Source: CBFFRJ01 sp965644225
Lineage (GTDB): Bacteria > Pseudomonadota > Gammaproteobacteria > Enterobacterales > Enterobacteriaceae
Reading direction: 5' to 3'
Length of the DNA: 64,000 nt
Assembly (NCBI RefSeq): GCF_965644225.1
Contig: NZ_CBFFRJ010000006.1
Span: 12,346-76,345 of the forward strand
Part shown: positions 44,076-52,646 of the stretch, in pieces
Layout of the letters: every line of letters begins with the position of its first letter
Position numbering within the stretch: position 1 is the first letter of the stretch
Translations under genes and position numbers: made by a program
Notes under the pieces: model-generated
What the model saw: the letters and a program-made list of their open reading frames with translations, nothing else
What the model was told of the DNA's origin: nothing
The model's database searches: none

Positions 44076-44234
44076 ATGGGCTTTTGGCGAATAGTTTTCA
44101 CGATCTTGCTGCCTCCACTGGGCGTATTGCTGGGCAAAGGTATTGGCTTTGCTTTTATCCTGAATATCATTCTGACGTTGTGCGGTTATATTCCGGGGTT
44201 GATTCATGCCTTCTGGGTGCAAACCCGCGACTAA
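44076..44234 (+). CDS. yqaE: YqaE, Pmp3-family small membrane protein
   Basis: The 52-residue Pmp3/UPF0057 protein has two membrane segments (IVFTILLPPLGVLLGKGIGF; FILNIILTLCGYIPGLIHAF), nearly identical to E. coli YqaE. ATG at 44076 with GGAG upstream gives MGFWRIVF. Homologues are stress-induced and affect membrane potential. Confidence 0.95.
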   Translation: MGFWRIVFTILLPPLGVLLGKGIGFAFILNIILTLCGYIPGLIHAFWVQTRD

Positions 44235-44241
44235 CGTGCAA

Positions 44242-44270
44242 AAGGCGGCGTCTGTCGCCTTGATATTTTT
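44242..44270 (+). terminator. Intrinsic terminator of yqaE
   Basis: AAGGCG (44242-44247) and CGCCTT (44256-44261) are followed by GATATTTTT, seven bases after the stop codon. Confidence 0.75.
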
Positions 44271-44381
44271 ATAACGTATTGTTAAATACACAAATTTTCT
44301 CCATCTTTTTCGTGCAAACTTGTAAAGTTCTTCGTCTCCGGGACGATAAAAAGCAGATGGCAACGATTCTAAGGAGAAGAG

Positions 44382-45203
44382 ATGAGCGTGAAGGATGTCG
44401 GTTCTGCGGCCAGTATCAGGGCGATGCCTGCCGCGCGTCAGGATACGGCGCGTGTTTTGACCGGGGTAAAGACCGACCTGCCGGGTTCTGTTGAGGTGAG
44501 TTTATCTCAGGAGGCCATAAGCCAGGCCAGCGCCCGGCGTGTTGACCACGAGCCAGAGAGCAGTGAAAACTCGCTATCGAGCGCTTCAACAGCCTCTGAA
44601 CCCGGCCTTGCCAGCAATTTCTTTAGCGACCCGGCAACGGCGAATGATGCGCCTCGCTTCCTCTCCTTCCTGCAACATGCCACCGTGGCGGCTGATGATA
44701 TGGCCGACGCGCTGCATCAGGCCCTGATTTCTCCGGCAGAAAAAGGGGATTACACCACCAATGCTATGGATCTTGCCCTCACTCAGGGAAAACTTAACCG
44801 GGTGGTGGAGACATACGTCCCGGCGGATTACCAGCAGCAGGCCAGCGATGTTGTCGCGCAGTTTATTGATGAGAAAGCCACCCAGGCAGATCAGCTGGCC
44901 AAAGTGGCCTTATCGCAGGCAACCCGACTGGCGCAGAGTCTGGGAAATCGCGAACAGGCCCGCCACCATCAGGACGCTATCGCGCAGCTGACAGACGGAA
45001 CACACTCTTCGCAGGCTGTTCGCCGTGAAATGCTGGGGATTACCGCAAACTCAGCCGACAGCGATAGCTGGTTTTCATCACTGAGCAACTGGGTGAATGA
45101 AAACCGCTTTTTACCTTATACCATCGAGTCCGAAACGCGCCATGTGGCGGCATTGCAGACGCAGTGGCAGGCGTTTGTTGGCAGTTTAAAAACGGGCGAC
45201 TGA
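44382..45203 (+). CDS. Unrecognised 273-residue soluble protein
   Basis: No family is recognised. The ATG follows AAGGAG with five bases between, and the codon pattern looks like a real gene. The N-terminal ~90 residues are rich in Ser, Ala and Glu with low complexity and are probably disordered. From about residue 90 the sequence is helical, with QHATVAADDMADALHQAL and KATQADQLAKVALSQATRLA suggesting amphipathic helices. No signal peptide or membrane segment is seen. It starts the accessory part of the window and is convergent with dcm. Confidence 0.75.
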   Translation: MSVKDVGSAASIRAMPAARQDTARVLTGVKTDLPGSVEVSLSQEAISQASARRVDHEPESSENSLSSASTASEPGLASNFFSDPATANDAPRFLSFLQHATVAADDMADALHQALISPAEKGDYTTNAMDLALTQGKLNRVVETYVPADYQQQASDVVAQFIDEKATQADQLAKVALSQATRLAQSLGNREQARHHQDAIAQLTDGTHSSQAVRREMLGITANSADSDSWFSSLSNWVNENRFLPYTIESETRHVAALQTQWQAFVGSLKTGD

Positions 45204-45236
45204 CCGCCCGTTACACTTGATAAGCACGCTGGTCTG

Positions 45237-46662
45237 TCAGCGTTTACCAGGCTTGTGGGTAAGGGCGACGGCGCGGGCAATCCAGGGTTCAAGCAGCTTT
45301 GCCACGGCGGCGAAAACCGGCACTACCACCGAATTGCCAAACTGGCGATAGGCCTGGGTGTCTGAAACCGGGATCCTGAACGGCTTTTCCCCCACTTTCT
45401 CAAAACCCATCAGTCGCGCGCACTCGCGTGGCGTCAGTCGGCGTGGGCGGCGGTGCTGATTGGCCGGATTGGTAAAATCGGCTTCGCCCAGCGCTTTGTC
45501 CCAGCCGCGATCGATGAGAATTTCTGAGCCATCTTTATGGTAACGGGCCGACAGTGTGCGTGCCACGCTGTCTGCCCGCGTTGGGTCCACCAGGCCAAAA
45601 CCGAAGCCGTTACCCTTTGCAGCATGCTTTTTCGCGTAGTGGTAGAGGTAATCCCATAATTTTGGCGACAGGATGTACTTCTCATCACCGGCGGGCTCCA
45701 GCAAATCGCCAAACGCCGGGCGGGATGCGGGATAATAGCGGTCAATATTGCGCAGGGAAAAGTCCTGCCGCAGGTCGAGGTCACGACGAAAACCAACCAG
45801 CACAATACGCTCGCGATGCTGGGGGAGGAAATGTTTGCCATCAACGATTTTCGGATCATCTTTGCCGGTTGCTTCGGCATCGGCGACGTCGTACCCCAGT
45901 TCATCGAGGGTATTCATAATGACGGTAAAGGTTTTGCCCTGATCGTGGCTTTTCAGGTTCTTGACGTTTTCAAGCACGAAAATAGCCGGGCGCTTGGCTT
46001 TGATTATCCGTGCAACATCAAAAAACAGCGTTCCCTGCGCTTCACATTCAAAGCCATGGGCGCGACCGAGAGCATTCTTTTTACTTACCCCCGCGAGGCT
46101 GAATGGCTGGCAGGGGAAACCGGCTAACAGGACGTCATGATCCGGGATCTGTTGATCGATGTGGGCATAGGCCTGCGCGTCACTGATTTGCGGTTTGCCG
46201 CTCAGCGTGACTTCACGAATATCCTGATTAAACCGGTGGTTGTTTTCATCATTGAACCAGTTAGCCTTGTAGGTTCGCACTGCGTTTTTGTTCCACTCGC
46301 TGGTGAACACGCACTGGCCGCCAATGGCTTCAAAACCCTTACGGATGCCGCCGATACCGGCAAAAAGATCGATAAAGCGGAACGCGTAATGCGGATGGTG
46401 CGCCGGAGGGGAGCATTTTACGCAACAGGGTAACTTCAGCGCTGGTCAGCGGTGTGGGGGCACTTTTGCCATTCACCCGGCGATTAAGCCTTTCCCGGCT
46501 CCATTCGTTCTGACCGAGCAGGCGTAATTTCTCAGCCACATATTTTTGTCCGTAAATTTCAAGCACCCGCTCGAGCAGCTCTTTGTCTTGTTCCCGTTGC
46601 CGTTTGTCTTCTGCTTCGGCCTGCACCAACAGTTCTTGCGCGATTGAATCAAATTCCGACAT
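45237..46662 (-). pseudogene. dcm: DNA cytosine methyltransferase Dcm, interrupted by a one-base frameshift
   Basis: Intact Dcm methylates the inner C of CCWGG. Here the N-terminal frame (MSEFDSIAQELL..LLRKMLP, from 46662) runs out of register and stops near 46339. The methyltransferase body continues in another frame, with FRFIDLFAGIGGIRKGFE (motif I) just after the break, GFPCQPFSLAGVSKK (catalytic Cys), VLENVKNLKSHD and the C-terminal RLTPRECARLMGF. Removing one G from GGGG at 46408-46411 restores a 474-residue protein like E. coli Dcm (472). An ATG at 46310 could start a fragment lacking motif I. No vsr gene follows. Confidence 0.88.
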
Positions 46663-46735
46663 AACGTCTCCATGGGTTACTGCGTGAAAATATATCACTC
46701 AATTGACCCAGAGAAGGAGGGAATTGTTGCGGCTG

Positions 46736-47305
46736 TCAGTGAATGTCCGGGCGATACTCAAAACCGCTTTCAGCCTGGGCATCATTAAAGGTGCTGAGCT
46801 TGTGCTTTTTGTTGAACAGGCCGTTGACGACAGAGTGAGGGAACATCTCAATCCCGTTATTGAAGTCTTCGACATTGCGGTTAAAGATACGAATGGCCGC
46901 GCCGATGTTCTCCTGCTGCTCACTGATTTCAGCCATCAAATTACGATACAGCTCAGACGCTTTCAGTAACGGATAGTTTTCTGCGACGGCGTACAAGCCA
47001 CTCAACAACGTCGTGGTGTTGTGATGTGCTTCGGTCAGGGCGTTGTAATCCATCGCGTCGGAGTCCAGGCGTTTAAGAGAGGCTCGCAGCCCGGTAATTT
47101 GCGTCATGATGGTCGCTTCATACTCTTTATACTCGGCGGCGATCTTTTCCAGCGCGGGCAGCACGTTGTTTTTCTGCCGCTCCTGCGCCACCACGTCAGC
47201 CCAGGCCCTGGCGACGGCGTTCATGCGGCCAACAATGCGGTTATAGATGACAATGACTGAGATAATCAGCAGTGCCACAATGGCAACGGGGAAGAGTAAA
47301 TCCAT
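46736..47305 (-). CDS. LemA family protein
   Basis: The 189-residue protein has one N-terminal membrane segment (FPVAIVALLIISVIVIYNRI) and the LemA helical bundle (RAWADVVAQERQKNNVLPAL; IRIFNRNVEDFNN). The function is unknown; LemA proteins are membrane-anchored and often paired with a DUF3137 gene, as here. Its ATG overlaps the stop of the DUF3137 gene (TAATG), so the pair is coupled. dcm follows 73 bases later on the same strand. Confidence 0.9.
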   Translation of the reverse strand: MDLLFPVAIVALLIISVIVIYNRIVGRMNAVARAWADVVAQERQKNNVLPALEKIAAEYKEYEATIMTQITGLRASLKRLDSDAMDYNALTEAHHNTTTLLSGLYAVAENYPLLKASELYRNLMAEISEQQENIGAAIRIFNRNVEDFNNGIEMFPHSVVNGLFNKKHKLSTFNDAQAESGFEYRPDIH

Positions 47306-48372
47306 TATTGAACGTCCTTTTTAAAGTTATTGTCTGAGTACACCATCAGGGTATGAATAAATGCCACTGCCCGCTGTAATTCCGCGAGCGGAGTGGTTTG
47401 GGCAATTTCCGCCATAAACGCCTCCGGCGAGGTGAAATCATAGCGTTGTTCACCTGAAATGACCTTCTTGTTATCGAAGGACATGCATAATCCGGCCTGC
47501 TGATTAAATTCCAGATTGAGCGCTTTAAAGTCGTTTGCCGCCTGTTCGCACGCCAGAACCACCGCCGGTTTTAAAAAGCGCGCCGCCGTCATTTCCGACT
47601 CCGCTATCACCTTAAACAGACGATTAAACTGGTTGGAAGAGGGTTTATAACGCTCACCTCTAAATCCGCTGATGGCTTTACGGCTGATGGCAAGCTGGCG
47701 AATAAAGCGAAAAGGTAGCGCAATGCCGAAACGATCATAGTGATCGTACACTTTGCGGGTTTTGGTATTTCCCTTGCTGTCCGTTTCGCTGACTTCGCGT
47801 TCGTCAACATAGTGAAAATGGTAAAAATGGTAAGCAAATTCGTGGGTCTCACCCTGATAATTCCCGGCATAAGCGGCCGATATTTTTCGTGAGTAATTGC
47901 CACGCCGGAATTCAAAATAATCGGCAAACAGCTGCTTTTCCAGCCCGGGAAGGTCATCGGTCAGCTCGCGTAACTGGTTGTCGAACAATAATGCACGCAG
48001 ATACAGACGCTCAGCCGATGCGCGAATACGGGCGCTTTTACGCTACATCCAGACCACAAGCGCCAGGGTACAAAAGCCGGCAATAATAACGATGGGGGTC
48101 GCCGACAGACTCCAGCGATAAAAAATGTCGTCGAAAAATATTCCCGCGAGTACAGCAATAAGGCCGGTTGTCAGCGCTAAAACTTTATGCCGGCCATGGT
48201 TAAATTTCAGTGGTGCGCCAAAGTCTTTCACCCGTTGAATGACGGCAATCAATTCCTGTTTTGACGATGCCGCCTCAATATCCTTTGCAACCTGCTGTAA
48301 TAATGCTGACAGGCGTTGGTCATGTTCGGTGACCAGTAGTCCGCCGCCCGTCGTCTGATCTGTCAATGCCAT
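47305..48372 (-). pseudogene. DUF3137 membrane protein with an in-frame amber codon
   Basis: From ATG 48372 the frame encodes a 109-residue start with two membrane segments (VLALTTGLIAVLAGIFF; ATPIVIIAGFCTLALVVW), then meets TAG at 48043-48045. The same frame continues without shift for another 245 codons (RKSARIRASAERLYLRALLF..) to 47305. Length and layout match DUF3137 proteins, usually about 350 residues, which pair with LemA. A TTG at 47988 could restart translation of the soluble part. The lesion is a single-base nonsense change or a read-through site. Confidence 0.82.
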
Positions 48373-48593
48373 TTATATGCCTGAATCCTTTTAGTGCCTG
48401 ATAACTGGCTAATTTTAGCAATACTGCCGGTTTCGTCATGATATCAACAGAAAAGACGAATTACCGGTAATTTCACTTAAGTGATGCTTATCCTTGTTTC
48501 TCATATTGGTCAGGAGAAAAGGGCAGGACAGGTTTTTTCCGCGAGCGTATTTTGGACATCGGGTACACATTCGATATGACATCTGGAGGCGTG

Positions 48594-49070
48594 ATGAGTT
48601 TACGGATTGAGAATGCACAACCTCGGCAGGTTGTGTGCGTTAGAGTGGGTGGGCCATGGAATGAAACTGTCCCTGAGGGATTTCGGGCTATTCTTCCCTG
48701 GGCAAAAGAGCAAAGTCTCTCCTATGAAGAAGCGCTGGTGTTCTACTGGGATGACCCGGCGCAAACGCCAGTCGATGTGCTGCGTGCCGACGTTGCCCTG
48801 ACTATCGACGAAGACACGCCGGTCAATATTGACGGAACCGGGTTCAGAAAAGAGGTTGTGCCTGGCGGTTTGTATGCCGTGTGGCACACCATCGTCAGAG
48901 ACGGAGCATTTGCGAAAGCCTGGGATGAACTCTATGCCGCCATCAATGCGAGCAGTTATACGCCCGGGCGGGGCGTCTGTTTTGAAAAATATCTCTGTGA
49001 TGGTGCAAGTGGGAGCTGGGAGATTGAAATCTGGCAATCTGTTGAGGCCAAAATCCCCGCCAGCGCATAA
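48594..49070 (+). CDS. GyrI/SbmC-like effector-binding domain protein
   Basis: This 158-residue SHS2-type GyrI-like protein resembles E. coli SbmC, which binds DNA gyrase and protects it from microcin B17. Shared features include VGGPWNETVPEGF, VFYWDDPAQTPVDVLRAD, GGLYAVWHTIV and GSWEIEIWQSVEAK. GGAGG four bases before ATG 48594 sets the start. Small-molecule binding is an equally possible role. It stands alone. Confidence 0.82.
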   Translation: MSLRIENAQPRQVVCVRVGGPWNETVPEGFRAILPWAKEQSLSYEEALVFYWDDPAQTPVDVLRADVALTIDEDTPVNIDGTGFRKEVVPGGLYAVWHTIVRDGAFAKAWDELYAAINASSYTPGRGVCFEKYLCDGASGSWEIEIWQSVEAKIPASA

Positions 49071-49269
49071 ATATTATTCCGGACGGGCACTCATCTGATT
49101 GCCCGTAGTGACCTGTTTTTCAGAAAAAACTGAAGCCGTTGGCAATATTTAGCGATGGTCGGACGGTTTGCCCGCTGATATTCCATTGCTGTTGCTCGCG
49201 GCAATAAACGTATTATTTCTTCCGCTCCGTCATCTTCTTGTAAAGAAATGCAGTTGTTATAAATAAAAG

Positions 49270-49298
49270 TTGCTTTACTCGGTTGGATGTGACTAAAT
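49270..49298 (+). promoter_or_regulatory. Promoter of the cold-shock gene
   Basis: TTGCTT (49270-49275) and CTAAAT (49293-49298) are 17 bases apart. Transcription would start close to the cold box, giving an mRNA leader of about 160 bases, as in cspA-family genes. Confidence 0.6.
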
Positions 49299-49305
49299 GA
49301 TGCTT

Positions 49306-49323
49306 CGGTTTGATACGCAGACC
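49306..49323 (+). promoter_or_regulatory. Cold box in the csp 5' leader
   Basis: CGGTTTGATACGCAGACC closely matches the cold box near the 5' end of cspA, cspB and cspG leaders (CGGTTTGACGTACAGACC in cspA). It implies a structured, temperature-responsive leader extending to the start at 49464. The rest of the 49071-49463 gap holds no gene. Confidence 0.8.
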
Positions 49324-49463
49324 TATCTAAAGCATCTCAGTACATCCCCTCATTTTGAAGTGTCATCGTTACCTTTTCTTTTGAGTCCCGATTGTAAGCT
49401 CTGATTAATCTGTATTCGGACCCCGTTCGCCTAAGGGCTCAAATGAATTTTTAAAGTAAAAAA

Positions 49464-49676
49464 ATGTCTTCTAAAATGACTGGTATTGTTAAGTGGTTTA
49501 ATCCTGAGAAAGGGTTTGGTTTTATTTCTCCGAAAGATGGCGGTAAAGATGTCTTTGTGCATTTTTCTGCGATCCAAAGTAATGATTTTCGTACGTTAAA
49601 CGAGAATCAGGAAGTAGAGTTTTCAGTTGAGAATGGTCCTAAAGGACCTTCAGCTGTGAATGTGGTAGCTCGTTAA
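49464..49676 (+). CDS. Cold-shock protein, CspG/CspI-like
   Basis: This 70-residue CspA-family RNA chaperone has RNP1 KGFGFISP and RNP2 DVFVHFSAI. It melts mRNA secondary structure at low temperature. The sequence resembles E. coli CspI and CspG about equally. The long leader with a cold box indicates cold induction. A small downstream gene starts 12 bases after its stop. Confidence 0.95.
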   Translation: MSSKMTGIVKWFNPEKGFGFISPKDGGKDVFVHFSAIQSNDFRTLNENQEVEFSVENGPKGPSAVNVVAR

Positions 49677-49688
49677 GGAGGATTGAGT

Positions 49689-49874
49689 ATGACTATGCAT
49701 CTTCGTTGTCCTACCTGCCATGGTTCGCAATTTCGCAGTTCACCTTTTGATGTGAGCGAAAACAATCCCCATGGCGCAAAATGTATTTTTTGCAAAAGCA
49801 ACATGGTCGAAAATGTGAATTTTTGTGCCCCGACTGTTCGTCCCACCATTAAGCTGGCCGAATACTGTCGCTAA
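49689..49874 (+). CDS. Small zinc-ribbon-like protein of the YmcF/YnfQ type
   Basis: This 61-residue protein has two Cys-x2-Cys pairs (CPTC near residue 7, CIFC near residue 32), suggesting a zinc ribbon. It resembles the cold-induced small proteins YmcF and YnfQ encoded after cspG and cspI in E. coli. AAGGAGGA (49675-49682) lies six bases before ATG 49689; TTG 49683 and ATG 49695 are alternatives. It is co-transcribed with the csp gene by position. Confidence 0.75.
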   Translation: MTMHLRCPTCHGSQFRSSPFDVSENNPHGAKCIFCKSNMVENVNFCAPTVRPTIKLAEYCR

Positions 49875-49881
49875 TATCTGG

Positions 49882-49947
49882 ATAAGCCGTCGGCTTATTT
49901 ACAGAGCGTAAAACGATAACCACTGGCGTTGGCTGGTGGTTTTTTTA
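49882..49947 (+). terminator. Terminator region after the csp operon
   Basis: A first hairpin, ATAAGCC/GGCTTAT (49882-49898), is followed by a second, AACCAC/GTGGTT (49918-49941), which ends in a run of eight T. Confidence 0.8.
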
Positions 49948-50021
49948 TACCTGCGATTTACTGCGGGAAACGGATTACAGACTGGCAATGTGTTAATATC
50001 ACGGTATAACACACCTCCTTT

Positions 50022-50045
50022 GGACGTTTAGATGTCCATACGTTT
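50022..50045 (+). promoter_or_regulatory. MetJ operator (tandem met boxes) upstream of mmuP
   Basis: Three contiguous octamers, GGACGTTT, AGATGTCC and ATACGTTT, each match the met box AGACGTCT at six of eight positions. They end ten bases before the mmuP ATG. MetJ with S-adenosylmethionine would repress mmuPM, as in E. coli. Confidence 0.7.
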
Positions 50046-50055
50046 AGAAGGTAAT

Positions 50056-50599
50056 ATGCAAACAGAACAAGAAACCGGGCAGATTATACGCACCATGAAA
50101 ACCCGTCACCTGATTATGCTTTCCCTTGGCGGCGTGATTGGGACAGGGCTATTTTTTAATACGGGTTATATTATTTCAACCACGGGCGCTGCCGGAACGC
50201 TGCTGGCCTGGCTGATTGGCGCGCTGGTGGTCTGGCTGGTGATGCAGTGTCTCGGGGAGCTCTCGGTGGCGATGCCGGAGACCGGCGCTTTTCATATCTA
50301 CGCCAGCCGTTATCCTGGCCAGGCACCGGTTATACCGTGGCATGGCTTTACTGGCTGACCTGGACGGTCGCGCTGGGTTCGAGCTTTACCGCCGCCGTCA
50401 TCTTCAGGCAGGTAAACCGCTGAGCGCGCTACAGTACCGTGCCCCCTGGTATCCATTGGTGCCGGTGCTCGGCTTCATCCTTTGCCTGGTGGCCTGTGTG
50501 GGGCTGGCTTTTGATCCGGGTCAGCGGATTGCTCTTTACTGCGGGTTACCCTTTGTGGCCTTGTGTTATGGTGCTTACTACTTGACCCAATCCCGGTAA
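50056..50599 (+). pseudogene. mmuP: mmuP S-methylmethionine permease, collapsed by frameshift and internal deletion
   Basis: Intact MmuP is a 467-residue APC-family permease. Here the N-terminal part (TMKTRHLIMLSLGGVIGTGL..) is followed near 50320 by a frame change, then about 25 residues (TGYTVAWLYWLTWTVALGSS) in a second frame. A jump then leads to the extreme C-terminus (RHLQAGKPLSALQYRAPWYP..) in a third frame. About 280-290 central residues are missing. The junction lies at GCCGCC near 50390, a sequence expected on both sides of the deletion. The gene cannot encode a transporter. Confidence 0.92.
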
Positions 50600-50615
50600 A
50601 CGCAGGAGCCTGAAC

Positions 50616-51548
50616 ATGTCGCAGAATAACCCGCTTAGTCATCTTGTTGAAAAGCAGTCTTTTGTGGTGCTGGATGGCGCGATGGCGACGGAGCTGGAAG
50701 CGCGCGGATGCAACCTCGCCGATAGTCTGTGGTCTGCCAAAGTGCTGCTGGAAAACCCGGAGCTGGTCCGCGAGGTGCACCTCGACTATTTTCGCGCCGG
50801 GGCGCAGGTGGCCATTACCGCCAGCTACCAGGCTACCCCTGCAGGCTTTGCCGCCCGCGGGCTTGACGAGGCGCAGTCTCTGGCGCTGATTGGTAAAAGC
50901 GTTGAGCTGGCCCGCAAGGCGCGCGAAGCCTGGATTGCCGAAAACCCTCATGCAGGTACGCTGCTGGTGGCGGGTTCCGTTGGTCCTTATGGCGCTTATC
51001 TGGCCGATGGTTCTGAATACCGTGGGGATTATGTACGCAGCCAGGCGGAGTTTATCGCCTTTCACCGACCGCGCGTAGAGGCATTGCTGGATGCCGGCGC
51101 CGATCTGCTGGCCTGTGAAACCCTGCCATCCTTTGCTGAGATCCAGGCCCTGGCGGCCCTGATTGTTGACTATCCGCGCGCCCGCGCCTGGTTCTCCTTT
51201 ACCCTGCGTGACAGCGCGCACTTAAGCGACGGGACGCCGCTGGCTGAGGTAGTTGCCGCCCTCAGGGAAAATCCACAGATCGTGGCGTTGGGGGTTAACT
51301 GTATCGCGCTGGAATACACCACCGCCGCGCTTCAGTCGCTGCACCTTCTTACTTCGCTGCCGCTGGTGGTTTATCCGAACTCTGGTGAACACTACGATGC
51401 GGTAAGCAAAACCTGGCATCACCATGGCGAACGGTGTGAAAGCCTGGCGGATTATTTACCGCAATGGCTGGAGGCCGGGGCGAAGTTGATTGGCGGCTGC
51501 TGCCGGACGACGCCAAAAGATATTGCCGCTCTCTCGGTGGCTAAATAG
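50616..51548 (+). CDS. mmuM: Homocysteine S-methyltransferase MmuM
   Basis: MmuM uses S-methylmethionine (or SAM) to methylate homocysteine to methionine. The 310 residues include the zinc cysteines in GVNCIAL and IGGCCRTTP and the VLDGAMATELEARG start of the fold. It begins 17 bases after the mmuP remnant with CAGGAG upstream and appears intact. Without MmuP its methyl donor must come from another route. Confidence 0.95.
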   Translation: MSQNNPLSHLVEKQSFVVLDGAMATELEARGCNLADSLWSAKVLLENPELVREVHLDYFRAGAQVAITASYQATPAGFAARGLDEAQSLALIGKSVELARKAREAWIAENPHAGTLLVAGSVGPYGAYLADGSEYRGDYVRSQAEFIAFHRPRVEALLDAGADLLACETLPSFAEIQALAALIVDYPRARAWFSFTLRDSAHLSDGTPLAEVVAALRENPQIVALGVNCIALEYTTAALQSLHLLTSLPLVVYPNSGEHYDAVSKTWHHHGERCESLADYLPQWLEAGAKLIGGCCRTTPKDIAALSVAK

Positions 51549-51573
51549 CCCTGTCAGACTTAGGTATTTACGT

Positions 51574-51608
51574 AAACCCGCAGAGGCTACCTTCTGCGGG
51601 TTTTTCTT
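51574..51608 (+). terminator. Intrinsic terminator of mmuM
   Basis: AAACCCGCAG (51574-51583) and CTGCGGGTTT (51594-51603) form a ten-pair stem followed by TTCTTTTT. Confidence 0.92.
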
Positions 51609-51686
51609 TTTGCTTCCCTGGTTATCCCCCTCCTTAAGTAAAATTATCCCGCATAATACCCTCTGCATATTAATGGTAATGAGAAT

Positions 51687-51705
51687 GATCTTGATAATCA
51701 TTATT
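51687..51705 (+). promoter_or_regulatory. Fur box upstream of the iron/haem uptake operon
   Basis: GATCTTGATAATCATTATT matches the Fur consensus GATAATGATAATCATTATC at 16 of 19 positions. A weaker overlapping match begins a few bases upstream. It lies 75 bases before the chaN-like start, so iron repression of the operon is expected. Confidence 0.85.
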
Positions 51706-51779
51706 GTTAATACATATAATCCTGCGTTAATTTGCAGCAATTAAAAAGCCTGCGACTAAAAAAACAATAATGGATCGTT

Positions 51780-52646
51780 ATGTTTAATACGGAAAAAGTT
51801 ATCAAAGCACTGCTGCTGGGCGCCGCCTTCGCGCTCACCGCGTGTCAAAGTTCAACCCCGACAACGTCGGCTGCGACCACGACGGAAGCGGCGGAATGTT
51901 CCTGCATCCAGGATGCGGCGACGGGGCTCTATCTCACGCCTGCTCAGTTGCTGGCAAGGCTGAGTAACGCGCCGATGGTCATTGTCGGTGAAGAGCATAC
52001 GAACCTGCATCACCACCACCTTGAGCAATGGTTGCTGGAAAATCTGGCGAAAAAGCGTCCTCAGGGCAGCGTGCTGATGGAGATGATCGACACCAGCCAG
52101 CAGGAGGGAGTCAACCGCGTCAAGCAGGCGAGTCTCTCCGGCGCCACGGTGAGCGCATCCCGCGCCGCAGAAACGATGCGCTGGAGCAAAGGCTGGCCGT
52201 GGGAGTTGTACCGCGACGTCGTGATGAGCGCAGTCACATCACCTTCGCCACTGCTGGCCGCCAATATTACCCGCGAGCAGGTCAATAAACTGTACAAAAG
52301 TCCAATATTCCCGGCGGGCGAACGCACTTCCAGCCCGCAGGTGCATGAAGCTCTGTCGGCCATTATTTATCTGATGCACGACGGTCAAATCGACGGTGAA
52401 CAGGTGACGGCGATGATGGCGATTCAGCAGCAGCGCGATCGCTTTATGGCCGAGCAACTGCGTAAGGCACCACGCCCGGCGTTGCTGATTGCGGGGGGAT
52501 ATCATGCGGCGAAAGATATTGGCGTACCGCTGCATCTGGCTGATTTGAATGCAGAAAAACCGATCGTGGTGATGCTCACCACCGAAGGAACAAATCTTTC
52601 GGTCAGACAGGCTGACTATATCTGGTCGGTTCCGGCGGCAAAATGA
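51780..52646 (+). CDS. ChaN-family iron-regulated lipoprotein
   Basis: The 288-residue lipoprotein has a signal peptide ending in the lipobox LTAC. The ChaN/haem-binding-uptake domain is visible with IVGEEHTNLHHHHLEQWLLE near the start and LLIAGGYHAAKDIGVPLHL near the end. In Campylobacter jejuni, ChaN binds haem and works with the ChaR receptor; a similar role is inferred. Its stop overlaps the tonB-like start by four bases. Confidence 0.88.
   Translation: MFNTEKVIKALLLGAAFALTACQSSTPTTSAATTTEAAECSCIQDAATGLYLTPAQLLARLSNAPMVIVGEEHTNLHHHHLEQWLLENLAKKRPQGSVLMEMIDTSQQEGVNRVKQASLSGATVSASRAAETMRWSKGWPWELYRDVVMSAVTSPSPLLAANITREQVNKLYKSPIFPAGERTSSPQVHEALSAIIYLMHDGQIDGEQVTAMMAIQQQRDRFMAEQLRKAPRPALLIAGGYHAAKDIGVPLHLADLNAEKPIVVMLTTEGTNLSVRQADYIWSVPAAK

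Noticed and set aside
44013..44363. 116-codon minus-strand frame covering yqaE
   Set aside because: It overlaps a well-conserved small gene and its terminator and has no recognisable features.
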